Assembly: GCF_018143015.1 (NCBI RefSeq)
Contig: NC_054741.1
Coordinates: forward strand, 65,322,697 to 65,386,696
From: Lytechinus variegatus
Lineage: Eukaryota; Echinodermata; Echinoidea; Temnopleuroida; Toxopneustidae
Reading direction: 5' to 3'
DNA length: 64,000 nucleotides
Shown here: in pieces, positions 1 through 14,200 of the stretch
Position numbering within the stretch: the first letter of the stretch is position 1
Layout of the letters: each line of letters starts with the position of its first letter
Notes under the pieces: generated by a model
Database searches by the model: none
The model's input: only the letters and a program-made list of their open reading frames with translations
What the model was told of the DNA's origin: nothing
Position numbers and translations under genes: made by a program

Positions 1-556
1 TATTACTGTACACACGCCTGGCCAAAATATTTCCTAACACCCCCTAAACGAGTTTTTCTAAATGTGCAAAATAACCTCTTAAACAAGTTTTTCGCGAGCT
101 TCATTAACACATTTTGGCCCCAAAAAAGTTGTCGCCAGAATATGACCCCTAAACAAGTGTTGCCTTCTTGCTAACAAATATATTTGAATAAATTATAGAC
201 AAAACTATATTCAAGGGTATTGCATGCCCCCCAGTGCAGTTAGGGTTAAAATACCACAAGCAGGAAGAAGAACCTGAACACTTCATAAACGAGGAGGAAA
301 GCCTCGGGGAAAAAGCTTGGGGAAAAAACATACCCACGTTTGGCTAGTCTTAGAAAAAATAGCTTTGGAAAAAAATACCCTAAATACGTTTGACCCCGCG
401 ATTGACCATTGGCCAGTCTTTCAAAACCAACCTTAATTTTGAAAATCGGTGTTTTTGATACCCTTAACGAGTGCACGCGCGGCCCACATCCAAAACTGAA
501 AAAACGCCCCTTTAAACGAGTTTTTTTGGGGGGACATGCGTGTGTACAGCAATATA
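1..556. mobile_element. Short element with terminal inverted repeats
   Basis: The left end (bases 1-17) contains CTGTACACACGC and the right end (about 538-555) contains its complement GCGTGTGTACAG, each flanked by TATTA/AATAT. The interior repeats CCCCTAAACGAGTTTTT-like phrases several times. No transposase is visible, so this is read as a non-autonomous element. Its left target-site copy would lie outside the window. Confidence 0.5.
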
Positions 557-596
557 TTTGACTGCCCCCCCGGGTACAGAGTCATCTTCTTTACCC

Positions 597-880
597 ATGT
601 GATATTCAAATGCAGAATGCATACGACAAACTTTCAGAACAGCACACTTGTCTGGGTGGAAGCAAAGTTGCCATTTCTCAGCCCTTCTAGCAGTGATAGG
701 TCATTCTGAAGTTGCCGACAAGACCCAGGTAGATCCGAGTGGGCATAAAGCTTTGTATCATCCGCAAAAATCTTGATATTTGATTGCTCTGTAATGGGAA
801 GATCATTAATGTATGCCAAGAACAGACAGGGACCGAGCACACTACCCTGAGGAATACAACGATATGCTTGAGACTTCACA
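597..880 (-). mobile_element. LINE reverse-transcriptase fragment
   Basis: The minus-strand translation carries the non-LTR reverse-transcriptase signature: IPQGSVLGPCLFLAYINDLP, then IKIFADDTKLY with the catalytic F-A-D-D box, then LQNDLSLLEGL. This matches the jockey/CR1/L2-type clades. Only about 80 residues are open, and no endonuclease or 3' tail is attached, so it is a dead fragment. A related fragment lies on the plus strand at 52560-53790. Confidence 0.75.
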
Positions 881-916
881 CCAGTTCGACTCCTATCAAG
901 TCAGAGGTCGATCTTC

Positions 917-2936
917 TAAAGCCCTTTTCACAATTATTGGTCAGCGACCATTTTGTGACCTTTTGGTCGTAAGACAGGCCGCAACGGGCATCACAAACGC
1001 AACAGCTGTCGTACGACAAACCTTTGCACGAGTCATTCGAATTTTGAGATATACATGTATGTATCTCTATGCCTTTGGTTCACATGCGAGTGTTGCACGA
1101 GTCATTGCCAGTGGCTTCACACCAGTGTAATTAGTTGTACGTCACTGATTGCCTAGTCGTGAGGTCGCAATAGTCGATGTGAGGCAACGCGGTCGATTGT
1201 ACGATTGAATGAAACAGGTGCGAGCTTTGGCGTAACTACGAGGGGGGGGGGGGCATGGGGGGCACGTGCCCCCTTCCCCTCTATGGTTGTAGGAAAGAAG
1301 AAATTAATGTTCATTATAATGTTATATGTCATAATTATGTTATGCTATATTACATAAACACTTTTTAATAACTTTATGAAACATAATTTGCTCGGGGCCT
1401 ATGTCTTCATTGTTCCTGGTGCTCGCATTCTCTGTTTAACGATATACAATCCTGATATACTAAAACCTCCTGTTTCCAAGTCAATATACACCAAATATAT
1501 TTCCTCGCACTTCGAGATCTTATTTGTTTTATGTATAATAGCATGCTTCTTTTTCATGACGACTTAAAGTGATTTTTAAGGTCTTGATATAAAACATTTC
1601 ATGTCCGTGCTTACGTTCGCATCAGTGGATTGGTGAGATATGTCTGCTCTCCATGAATTCCTAAAATCAGACCTTAAAATGTTCCTATTCTGTTCTGAAT
1701 ATAAAAAAGCGCGAGCTGAAAACTTTTTCATCTGGTTAGTGAAATACGTACGGTCTTAGTGAATTCCTACGAAAAATCCTTAGAATGCCCTTCTTCGGGT
1801 CTGAATTTCCTAATTTTTTAGCTCGCACTTCGCACTCGCAATATTTGATAGAGAGATGCGTATTATAATCATGATTACTATGACTACAAAAAGTGCGTCA
1901 TGTGTTCACATGTAATTCTAACAAAATCTGCAAGCGATTGGCACTCGAATAAGATGGCTATGGTGAGATATGTATACTTTTAATGAATTCCTTAAAAATA
2001 GAGTCCTTAAAATCTTTCTTTTTGGGGTCGATATATACAAAATTTTCAGCTCGCGCTTCGCGCTCACATTGTAAAGCGAGACAGGGACGTATCTTGATTA
2101 CAAAATTTTTTCCCCTTTTTAGGTCTGAATATCAAAAATTTTCAGCTCGCGCTTCGCGCTCGCATCATTTAATCAGTGACATATCCGTTTAATAGCACTG
2201 TCCTTAAAATACCTTTATTAGGTCAGTATACCTGGCAACTGAGCGCGCTTCGCGCGCTCACTACGTGAATCAAAATTTTGGTGGTGCCCCCCCCATGCCG
2301 TGACCCACGGTAGGCCACTGTATGCGAGTATTCATGCTAGTGGTGTAAGATATAAAACCTCAATTGATCGTTAAATCAAGAGGCAGCAGGATAAAGATGC
2401 AAAGAAGAGAATTACAGAAGGATCTTGAGTTTTGAAGCTCATAACTCTCCTATACTGCACTACCGTATGGAACGGTTGCATACATGCACATGCAGTCGGA
2501 GGTAAGTACTGAATAGTTGTCTGTCGTGTTGCGATTGGTCGTGCAATAGTCTATAAATGTAGGCCTGTTATTAATGCACAGAGTCGCAAGACTGACCTGC
2601 ACTGTACATAGGTCGCTAGCGAACACGTGCAAGTATCACTAATACTAATTAGCCCTCAAGCCGATTAAACGCGACTACTTAGTTTTGCCAACAGTTTCTT
2701 GCAACGTTGAACAACACTCACGCGACTGGTTTTACGATCTAATGCTAGTGAGTCCATCGAATTTGATCACGTCGTATGGATATTAGACATGTTCAAATTT
2801 TAGATGCGACCAGCCACGACCACCTCGGGTTCGTGCAATCGCCTACAACGACCGCGAGTGATCGCAAGACACCAAGCCATCGATCGTGCAGCACCAGGGA
2901 AACTGATCACGAATCAACGTGAAAGGGGCTTTTAAC
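917..2936. mobile_element. Short inverted-repeat element split by a later insertion
   Basis: The left end AAAGCCCTTTTCAC (about 919) and the right end GTGAAAGGGGCTTT (about 2919) form an inverted pair. The interior is rich in GTCGCAA/CGACC-type words in both orientations. The element at 1225-2320 sits inside it, leaving roughly 920 bp of original sequence. No coding sequence is seen. The family is not identified. Confidence 0.4.
1225..2320. mobile_element. hAT-like non-autonomous element
   Basis: The left end reads GGCGTAACTACGAGGGGG followed by GCATGGGGGGCACG. The right end is GTGCCCCCCCC...GGCCACTG, so the ends are roughly inverted. Possible degraded 8-bp target duplications are GGTGCGAG (1217-1224) and TATGCGAG (2321-2328), 6 of 8 identical. 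Inside are two plus-oriented copies of the GCTCGCGCTTCGCGCTC motif (near 2050 and 2144). Confidence 0.45.
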
Positions 2937-3185
2937 AAGTTCTCACAACTATAAAGAGATCGGTTTTAAACTTCTCTCATTCTCTTTCAGTCTAAGTATT
3001 TGATTGGGCATGTCATCGAAGATGAGATGAATTCTGCGTTAACATGTTTGATGTTCATATACATCCATGGTAATCGGCTAATGTACATTCCATTTGAAAT
3101 TTTGAACAATTATCCTTTAAGTTTATATGACTATGCTTCGATATAAAGCAAATGACTTGGTATTCTTTTCATTTTATTCTCTCAG

Positions 3186-5232
3186 ATATCAAACTCTCCG
3201 TATCGAGCCGAAAGGAGCTATCCAGAATGATTACATCCATCACTTAGCCGAGACTTTGGACGAAAAGGTGATTCTTGTGATGATTATTAAGGGGCTGCCA
3301 CACCTAACCGTTTTAGCTAGCGTATGTCGACATAGGCCTAGTATGCTATGGAAAGACGCTTTCTATATCCCATTTTCTTGACATTAAAATATGTCTTTTC
3401 ATAGATAAAGGCACCATCTTAAAGGATCTTTGAAGAAATGGGCTTAGTGATATTATACATGTTAGGCCTACAAATACTTATGCAACAATGTAATACCACT
3501 ACCAGTTTCATAAGAGTTTTAGCCAATATAAGGACATGAATCACAAAGGGGAGGGTTGGTCGGGGGGGGGGGGGGATCTCGCCTTTAACAGCTTTTTTTA
3601 AATCCTTTATATGATTCCCTATGTGTGTATGCGTTGTAACATAGGGGTGTGACTTAATGATGACTGGTGTTGGGAAGGATGTGTGGGGTGTATGTGTAAG
3701 GGTGAGCGTGTGAGTGCGCAGCATCGTTATACAGAAATTATCACGGTAATTCAAACCAATCAATTTATAATTATGTATCTGAGTATACATTACCCTATAA
3801 TGATGTTATTTTCTGTTTTATGCATTCATACTGCAGATATCTTGTATATTTTTAACTTAGAATTTGATTATGATTCGTAATTATTTGTACAAACCTACCC
3901 ACATGTATTATCACCTGGTAAGAATTATGTGTTACTCTTGTATTAAGATTGAGTGCCTTTTACTTTGTATATTTGTTCATGGCACGGCCCAATGCAAACC
4001 AGACTCCGTATCTGTTTGGGTATTTTACCGTGTGATAACAAAATTGGTCTATCTAATCTACCTCCATGATCTATCTATTTATCTCTCTCTATCTATACGT
4101 CATAAAAAGTTTAAGACATTTTTTACAGACTTGACTATGATAAAAATATGTACATTTATCGTCTTAATGAATCTCGAATAAGATATTTTAGTTACAGGTG
4201 GTATTGGCCCAAGGTTTGCAATGTAAATAAAGGCAATGTTCTCGATACAAGTTTAAGAGAGGGCAACAAGTTATATTATAATATTCATGATGATGGTAAT
4301 ATATATTTTTAGGGGAAGGGAATGGTATTTCCTCGCACTTCGAGTTATTATTATTGTCTTAATTCACGGTTCTTGCGGCAAATTACTTAAATTCGTTGTG
4401 TTAGTGACTAGGGGTATCAACGTACGGTGTTAGTGACTAGGGGTATCAACGTACGGTGTTAGTGACTAGGGGTATCAACGTACGGTGTTTGTTTTGTTAC
4501 GATTGTAGGTCCTCCGTCCATCGGCTGAACAATGATTTTTTTATTCAGTGTCTGATAAACAATATTCTATATATCATGCAGATAGATCAAAGGAAATTTG
4601 GTCACTTTATTGATCAAAAAAGTTCTTTCTTTTTGAATTTCGTCTTTTGAATGTCATTTTCCTAATTTTCCTAATGAGACTGTATATCCGATTTTACGTC
4701 AATTTCGTTAAAATAGCGTTATTTGTTTTCTTGAAAATATCAGAATGATGACCCATAACATCTTTATTCTTTGATATTTAGTACGATTTCTGGACTCACA
4801 CCCGAAATGGTTTCACTGATGTGATGATGGCACCCAATCTTGTGGGAGGTTTCAAGTATCTCCTGGAGTCACGTGACATTGACTACCATGTCATGATTGA
4901 GGACGTCCAAAAGCTCATCGATAACCAGGATGGTATCCTACCTTCAGCTGGTTTTTACGAGACCTATCACTCATACGACGAGGTAGGCAGATGTCACATG
5001 GTGGCAAATCATCCACTTCATGGTGGATTTTAAAGAAAGGATGCAGTAAACATCATTTCTACCGCTTATTTTCTCACATTTCCCACATTGCGGGCGCAGT
5101 ACCAGGCCTGTCATATCTCCATGGCTTTACTAACAACGCACTCGCGATTTGGACTATGTCATTGAGCAGTGGCGTAGACAGGTCCTTAGACCTGGGGGGG
5201 ATGATCCCGAGCTGGGTCATACTTTATATATA

Positions 5233-5275
<43 letters not shown>

Positions 5276-8200
5276 CATATATATATATATATGTAATTAA
5301 TATATAAATATAAAGAATGAAGGAGATAACGTACTCGATATAAACAAAATATCATGGGCCAAAGCAGACGAGTTAAAGATAACAAAATAACACGATCTGC
5401 CTCATGGATTATCTCGTGTGTCTTTTAATCACTTTGCTTTCAGCAATAAACAGGGCATCCAGTAATAAACAAACTTCCTTGCACATTTTTCATGGCAGTA
5501 ATCTTTTGTTTGATTAATGACAATGAGTAAAGATGATCATAAGAGAAATGTCATTTGTCGGATGTCTAGTTATCATCTTGGTCATGACAGTCCTGCTAAA
5601 CATGATCTGGAATAACTAGTATTCCTTATTTTACTAGTATAGTAGTATACTCTTTTAAAAGTAGCGATATTGTTAATGATCAAACGAATGAATCAACAAC
5701 TAAAGGAATAAACAAATAAACAGCCAAATAACTAAAAAAATATCAATTACAATTATAGTAATAGGGGTAAAATAAAAAAGCTCAACATTATATTTCTTAT
5801 CCACGTGCAGATATGCGGACACTAAAATGATAAGCACACTCTGTTTAAAATTACCATGATTACAAAGGCTTGATTGAATTAAGTATGGAAATGAAATAAA
5901 CCTCACCGGGTTGTCGGAAGTAAACTGTATAGATAGTAACTTGTTATAATTTCGATTCATTTCTTATTATGTACCTTGTTATGATGATTATGATAAAAAC
6001 ATAGGTAAGGAAATGTAACAGTTTATAACCTTCAAACCTAGAAGACTGCGCACGTACAGAAATCACTGGTATAAGTAATTCCAAAATACATTGCGCCTCG
6101 ACTTACTTCTTCTTGAAATTGGAAGACGTTTATTTTCACCCAATATAGTTATGCAAAACAGTCCTTAACAGTAAAGGATTTTTTTCATTCCAAAATCATT
6201 CATTTACTAATTCGCTCCTTAGAGACTGAAAATTTTCACCTTTCCTTTGCAAAGTAGGGGTTGAGGACATGGCCAGCAGGGAAAAGGGTCAGTGTATGTG
6301 TATAGGTAATTTCTTATTAATTCGTTTGAACAGTGTTAATGTGTTATGAAAGCAATTGCTCTGAAAGGGAGTGATTAAGCGACACTTTCTTAAATCTGTA
6401 ATGAAATATTTTGAACTTATCTCCTTTGCAAATACATAATTATTATAAAGAAATGTACTTGGTTAAACTCTGAATAACGATCCTTAAATGTATATGACGA
6501 CGCAAGACAGTTGTTATTACTTAAAACTTGCAAGTTGTAAATGCATATAAGATGATTGACTCTGAACAAAAGTCCAACTTTGATCATGTTTGTCATAGCT
6601 GTACGTTATGATTATTACTGCTATTATTATTGATTGATTTTAACTAGCATTCATTGCTTTATTACTGTATAGTTTTGCTTCTTCCCCCACAGAAACCTGG
6701 GGGGATGATTGTACACACCATCCCCCCACCTAAAATTCTGGGGATGCATCCCCCCATCCCCCCCCCCCCCCCGCTATCTACGCCCCTGTCATTGAGTTCA
6801 TGAAGTTAACATAATACTTTTGTTTTTCTTGAGAAAAAATATGTGTTAGAATACTGAAAAAATACTTCAATTTGTATGACTGATTTTGAAAGAGAAGAGC
6901 GCGCCTCTTCCATGTATTCGCCGACTTTTATCTAACATGCCTACTGCGTGATTTTTTTGATGGCGATGAATATTTTGTCCTATACACAGCGTATCATTAA
7001 AAAAGTTTACACTTTGAAAAAGTCCTGGGAATTAAAAAATATACATAATTCTTTCAAGTTTACTCTTGAGTTTGGGTTTCATCTATCAAATGAAAATAAA
7101 ACTGTTGACAGAATGTTACACTTGTGTGAGCACTATACATTTTGCAAAGCTCGCAGAAATTTTCAGTGTGTTAAGGAAAGAAAGCGAGAACAAACTGAAT
7201 GTTTCATACATTTCTACATTTCTTTTGCGTTGTTAGCAAATTAAAATAAAACGGAGACATTTTCTAACAATTTTGCCACCCAAATTCACATTTTAACTAG
7301 GTAAGCACAACCTTTGCCATTTTTGTGTCAGCTGGATCTGAGGACATAACTGAATGTAAACAAAATTTATTTCAGACATCTCCATCGTTCTTTCACTATT
7401 TTTGGTCATTTAAAACGGCACATTTCATATACTCGTTTCTCCACTTTTCCCAAGCTTGATAATGATTAACAAAACGAAAATCAAGCCTAAGCCATTTCAT
7501 GTGAATCATAGCTCCATATAAAGCAGATATCATCACGATGGCCTAGATGTTTCGGGAGGCGAGGGACGCAATGGCGCTCTATGAAGTGTTTGGGCAAGAA
7601 AACAAGTTAATTTGTACAGATAAAAGGTGTCTTCAAATCAATCTTCCCCGCTCAATTCCGTGTGTTTTTCATGATTAATTTCTACTTTTATTCGTATAAC
7701 CATTTTCAATTTATGCGCAAATCATCTTCCACGAACTTTTTAAAAGTAAGTGGTGCTCACATTAAGCGGAAATTATTTTCGACATCTATATTGTCATTTT
7801 GCTTAAAGAGATCTGTACCAATGTTGAAATGGGAAAAATGCTTCAAGATATTACAAATATACAATTCTAGGATTATTTCTTATTCTTTTCGTACGCACTG
7901 CACATCTTACTGACAAAGAGGTCCTGTCACATTTTAAATCATTTCAATTCTGCCAGAAAAATATCGGTTTTTCATACCTCCATCGATACTTACGGGCGTT
8001 TGATGAAAATAAAATTTGACACTTGTTTTGCATGCATTTAAAGGTCAAGTCCACCTCAGAAAAATGTTGATTTGAATCAATAGAAAAAAAAATCAGACAA
8101 GCACAATGCTGAAAATTTCATAAAAATCGGATGTAAAATAAGAAAGTTATGGCATTTTAAAGTTTCGCTTATTTTCAACAAAATAGTTATATGAACGAGC

Positions 8201-11200
8201 CAGTTACATCCAAATGAGAGAGTCTATGATGTCACTTACTCACTGTTTCTTTTGTTTTTTTATTGTTTGAATTATACAATATTGCAATTTTTACGAATTT
8301 GACGATTAGGACCTCCTTGCCTGAAGCACAAAATGTTAAAATAATGGAATTCCACGTGTTCAGGGAAGAATGAAACTTCATTTCACATGACAATCACGAG
8401 AAAATAAAAATATTTCATATTTCATATAATAAAATACAAAAGATATAGTGAGTGAGTGATGTCATGAACTCTCTCATGTGGATGTAACTGGCTCGTTCAT
8501 ATAACTATTTTGTTGAAAATAAGCGAAACATTAAAATGCCATAACTTTCTTATTTTACATCCGATTTTGATGAAATTTTCAGTGTTATGCTTGTTGAATT
8601 TTTCTCTTTTTATTCAAATCAAATTTTTGTTGGGGTGGACTTGTCCTTTAAATAAATCTCTCTCTATTCTGAATGTCAGATCCAAACTTGGGTAACAGAT
8701 ATGGCTAACCAGTACAGCATCGCAGAGGAGATGAATTTCGCTACATCTTATCTTGGTAAACCAATCAACGGTCTGAAGGTAATTATTTGCATTGCTTCAC
8801 AATAACCGTAGAATCCTCATACTCAACCTCTGCTGTCTATCACTGGAAATACCCAAAAACATTTTTTTTACCTTCACCGAAATTTGTTTATATTATTGAT
8901 TCATACTGCACCTTGTTGCAGCACATTTTGGTAATTTACCAAAATGTGCCGTAACACACCCCACAAGGATAAAATTCTACTAATTTGGTACTTTACTTCC
9001 GATGAATACACACACACACACCCTCACATATATATATATGTGTATGTGTGTGTTTATATATATATATATTATATATATATATTATATATATACTTTATAA
9101 TACTTAGATACATATATATATATGTATATATTTGTATATATTCATAATTTGTATCTTTTTCAGATTAGCAAGAGCACGGGTGGGAGCACAAAGAGGATAG
9201 TCTATTTTCAAGGAGGTATCCATGCCCGTGAGTGGATCTCACCAGCAACTGTAATGTACATGACATATCAGGTTGGTATCCGGTTGGTATACCGTTATTA
9301 GGGGACTCCATCTTCAATTATGGGGAAGTGATAAATTGATTCATTTCAATGTTAAGTGAAATATACATCCCACAAAAAGGGATACCCGTTTTCAGAGATA
9401 GACTTCACAATCATTAAACATGTTTTTACTATGAATTTGATACTTTTGGTAAGAATAGAATCTCATCTTTAATTTGAGACCAACAGCTCACTAATCAATC
9501 ACGCATGGCAGATTACAGACAATAAATACGGAGGCCTATCAGAAACGATTTGCGCAGAAACTCAATGTGTTATCCCACCCTCATTTCAGGGAACAGTGAG
9601 AGAAATTTAGCCAAAAAATGCAAAATAAATGCCAATGAGCCAATCGTGGAATAAGCACGGCTGTCGTATAACAAGTCAATCTTGTCAATTTTTTCAGCGC
9701 AACCAGAACATTGTGACATTAAAACTGTTTGCCACATATTAGGTATCAAAATGTAGAGAAATAATTGAATTGTGTGATAATGTAAATCAAATATCACAAT
9801 TAATTTTCCTTATAAGAAAAACGATGTGGAATCCTAGTTTCCTCTTTTCTGGGACGCGCTGTATAAAACTAAAATGTTGATTTTTTTTTTTAGAGGATGC
9901 GAGCGAAGCACGAGCGTCTTGTACCGAGCACACTGTTAAAAAAAACCCGAATTTTCAGAAAAAAATAAAATAATTTTTCTTATTAATTTTGCAGAAAGCA
10001 AAATTCATAAAACAGGAATTTTCTGCAATTTAACAGAACAGTTCTGTTTAAAAAGTGGAAAATGTGTAAAGTTCCATACACCAAATACCAATTTCCTGTG
10101 TTAGTTTACATGATATAATGTAAGATTAAGATCTCGAGACTCTGCTGCAGGAACTTAGTAAGGATAAATTTTCTAACAGTGCATAACAATGACAATAAAA
10201 TAAAGCACTATTCTGCATTATGTATTATGAATAGGTGGATGACATTGTAAAGCATGATTACCTTGTTCACAGGTTAAAGTACTGCACATACTTATGTTTC
10301 ATATCATGAATAAACCAAGCAGGCTATGGATTAGTCCCTAATGTACATCTTCCCCTTTATTGTACCCCGATCAAACATCCTGTCGATAAAAGACACAAAA
10401 ATAAAAATATTCCTCAAGGTTTGATGAAAATCCATCAAAGATAAAGGAGTTATAGATGTCAAATTCTTGTTTTTTGACGTCATAATTAAGGGATGGCTTC
10501 TCCACTATGTCATGTGACATAAATTCCCACAAATATAATTTTCTCAATAATTGGAAATTAGTTTTATTCGTGCGAGGATATACACGTATCATCCGAAAAA
10601 AATCGTTTCATACAGAAAAAAAAAACTACTCGGAAATATACTCGATGTTTGAACGAGCACCCCCTCTTAAGAAAGACTGACATTCATTTATTTTGTAGAC
10701 ATAAAACATCGAAGAAAATTCATGATTTTCATCCAACGTAAATTGCAGGGTTTTTCTTTTTGTTTCGCATGCATAGTAGAGCGGCGTCGTCAACACTGAA
10801 ATCTTAACCAAGGTTAAGTTTTTGAAATGTCATCATTACTTAGAAAGCATATGGACCAATTTGATGAAACTTGAACGTAAGGGTAATCAAGTATTACTAA
10901 ACATCTTACTCTTACCGATGCTTCTTAAAAAAATGATCTTCTTTATAATTGAGGTACATGATAATGTCTTTAGATAAATTCTTAATATCCAGTATGTCTT
11001 TGTTTGTATTACTATGAACACTGTATTTAAAGCCATGTTTTACTTTAACTAATTGTATTTATCTATAATGCCATTTGAGGGTCTCTTTCGAAAATAATAT
11101 TCAGAATAGTGATCACAATAATGTTCACAATGAAGAAAACCTAACTACAAAATGATTCATTTAGTTTGTATTTTTTCGGGACTTAGAGGGTAATTTTTAC

Positions 11201-14200
11201 GAGTATATTTCTATTTTGCCCATTTGAATTTGCTGATATTTTGAGTTTTTAATTGAATTTCGAGATAATTGTTTCACCACTGGAGAGCCTACCATATATT
11301 GTTGAACATTTAGAATATTGAAATAATCCTTAAAATTACCATTCTTGCGGTAAACTGACCTGATATCAATGATGAGATGTAAATCTGTTCGTATTTATAA
11401 TAATTATTATGTAACTCTGCAGCTGTTGGAAAATAATGGTGAAGGCTTCCTCGACGAGTTCGATTTTTACATCATTCCCTCACTCAACGTAGATGGATAC
11501 CAGTACTCGTGGACAAATGTAAGCACTGAACTAACTATTGCAAGTACTTTGTAAAGGTTGCTTGGTTGTAAAGTAACCTCACCTCTCCCATAGATATAGA
11601 CAGAGGCGTCGATCCGGGGGGGGGGGCAGGGGGGCAATCGCCCCACCAATGAAAATATTGGGTTGGGGGCTAACATATCGTTTGCCCCCCCCCAATAATT
11701 CTGCATGTGGAAAAATAAAGTAAGATTGTAATGTTACACAGAAATCAGCAAGCGAGATTGTAATACACAACTCGTATTTCATTTAAAATCGTGCTCAAAA
11801 TGTCCGCTTTTCAGATTGGAATTTAACAATTTTCAGCTCGCACTTCGCGCTCGCATCATTTCTGTAGCAATAACTCATACTTTTCATGATTAAATATGTG
11901 AATAGAATGTCCCGCTTTCAGTTCTAAACTTCAAAAGAATTCCCGCTTCTATTTGCAATAATCTTTTTTTTTATATATATATCTTGTTCTATATTAAAAT
12001 CGTCCATTAAACTGTCATTTTTTTCAGAACGTAATATCAAAATTTTCAGCACGCGCTTAGCGCTCGCAGCTATTGTTCTTTTAGATACCCATCTTAATCA
12101 CTGGTACAAAAAATGCTTAGAATATCGAGCTTTCAAGTCAGAATATATACAAATTTCAGCTCGCATTATCTGTGTAGTGAGATATGTATCCTCCTCAATA
12201 GTTACTACAAACAGTCCTAAACAGGTACATTTTTCCTGTTTTCAAGTCAGTATAGCATAAAATTTCAGCTCGCGCTTCGCGCTCGCATTAAGTTTTGGGT
12301 GAGATATGTGCTTATGTATGGAATTCACATTCATTTATACCTTCACATTTTATTGTAAACAGGAGCGGATCAAGCTTTCACCAATAGGGAGAGGGGGGGG
12401 GGGGGCGAAAAAAAATGTTCAACTACATTTTCCCTGATCGGCTGCTCAAGTTGATTTATGTAGTTTCTTTAAAGAGGTAGTCCTTGAACAGTCACTTGAT
12501 AGCTATATTCTGATAAAACAACATAAATTTATCATAGTCTCCTAAGCATTTTTTTTTAAAGTGTGAGCGCGAAGTGCGAGCTTAAATTTTTGGAAATTAT
12601 ATAGGCCTATAATTATTGCGAGTGCGCAACGCGAGCAGAAAGATTTAATATAGGTTCTGGCCTGATGGAAAAGACGTATTTCACCAATCAAATAATGAGA
12701 GCGCGAAGCGCGAGCTAAATTTTTTGTGAACATTTCTGCCTTAAAAAATGGACGTGCGAAGCAATTTTTGTAATCATGAAAAGGACATGTATATAACTAA
12801 ATAATGCGAGTGCGAAGCGCGAGCGGAAAAATTAGATTTAACCGGACACTTTATTCATGTTTAGTAAAGCATGAAAAGGATGGGTAATTGGGTATCTTCC
12901 TTCATTAATAATGCGAGCGAGTAGCGCGAGCAGAATTTTTTTCATTATTCTGAATGAAAAACCAATTGCATATCTCAATAAATATGCATGCTTGTTTTCG
13001 ATTTACCTCCTAAAAATCTGTGCATTCTAAATAACTTTTCATCATGAAAATCAATTATACGAGCGTGAAGCGCAAGCTGAAAATATTTGATATTCCGATT
13101 TGAAAAAGGATTAATCAAAGCACTATTTCAAGCACTGTGTAGGAAATTTTTTTAAATGGATATGAACCGTACGTAAACTATTCGAGCGCGAAGCGCGAGC
13201 TGATATTTTTATAATCATTATTTTGACCAAGAAAAGGGGCAATCTAAGGTTATTTAGTCATCATATGAAAATGATGAATGTATATCTTCCTCTTCCTTTC
13301 GATATTCTTTTTTAAAAAAGGCACAATTTGATTATGAAGAATTCATGAAAAAAAAATCTTATTCATTAATTTCATAACCCTAAATGAGAGCGCGAAATTT
13401 GATAGATTAATAATAATAATGTTTTAATTACCTAGGGTAGCCACTTCAGGTAGTAAACTGCTCTTCCAGCGGGCCCTGCATAACAATATTTTAGTATTAC
13501 CCTTCTCCAATCTAAATTATGAGCGCCTATAGCAAGAAGGCAGAAGGTCCCATTTTTAAAAGTCTTTGGTATGACTCGGCTAGGGATCGAACCCACGACC
13601 TCCCGTTCATGAAGCAGACGCTCTACCACTGAGCCACCATGTCCATTTTGTTTATATTAAGGCCTGAAAACGGGACATTTTAAGCACTTTTGTAATTTTG
13701 AACAGAATACATGGATTAATATATTTTTAACAATCCAAGCGCAAATCGCGAGCCGAAGTTGTTTTATTAAATGTCAGGAAATGGGATTTTAAGGAATTAG
13801 GTTATAGAATTACAATAGAGTATACATTACCCATCAAAACGCGAGGGCGCAGCGCTAGCTGACTGGTTTTGACAATTAAACATGAAAGGGATATTTTGAG
13901 AACTTTATGAAACACACGAAGAGAAAAGAGTTTGCAAATCAAATAATGGGAGCACGCAGAGCGGGCTGAAAGTGTTGATACTTTAGACAATAAAACGGAC
14001 ATTTACAGAGCACTTTTTGAAAATCAATTTGTTAATCAAACAAAACTCTGAAAGCTCGATGTCCGAACTGAAATATGTTTGTATATTGACTTCAGTACTT
14101 GATATCTCAAGCCCCATATCAGCCTATTTTATGTATATCATTGAAGTCGTGGGGAGAGGGATCCTACGGGGGCGCGCGCACCCTTAGCCCCCCCCCCCCG

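Noticed and set aside
3029-3072. Candidate signal-peptide exon (MNSALTCLMFIYIH) before the carboxypeptidase
   Set aside because: Its possible donor leaves a phase-1 end, while the next exon needs phase 2, and the other frame gives a stop at the junction.
4398-4489. CRISPR-like direct repeats
   Set aside because: Three 29-bp units abut without spacers, and the genome is eukaryotic; it is a simple tandem repeat.
13565-13645. A tRNA gene
   Set aside because: A and B boxes are present, but the arms do not pair well and a SINE body with an ATT tail follows.
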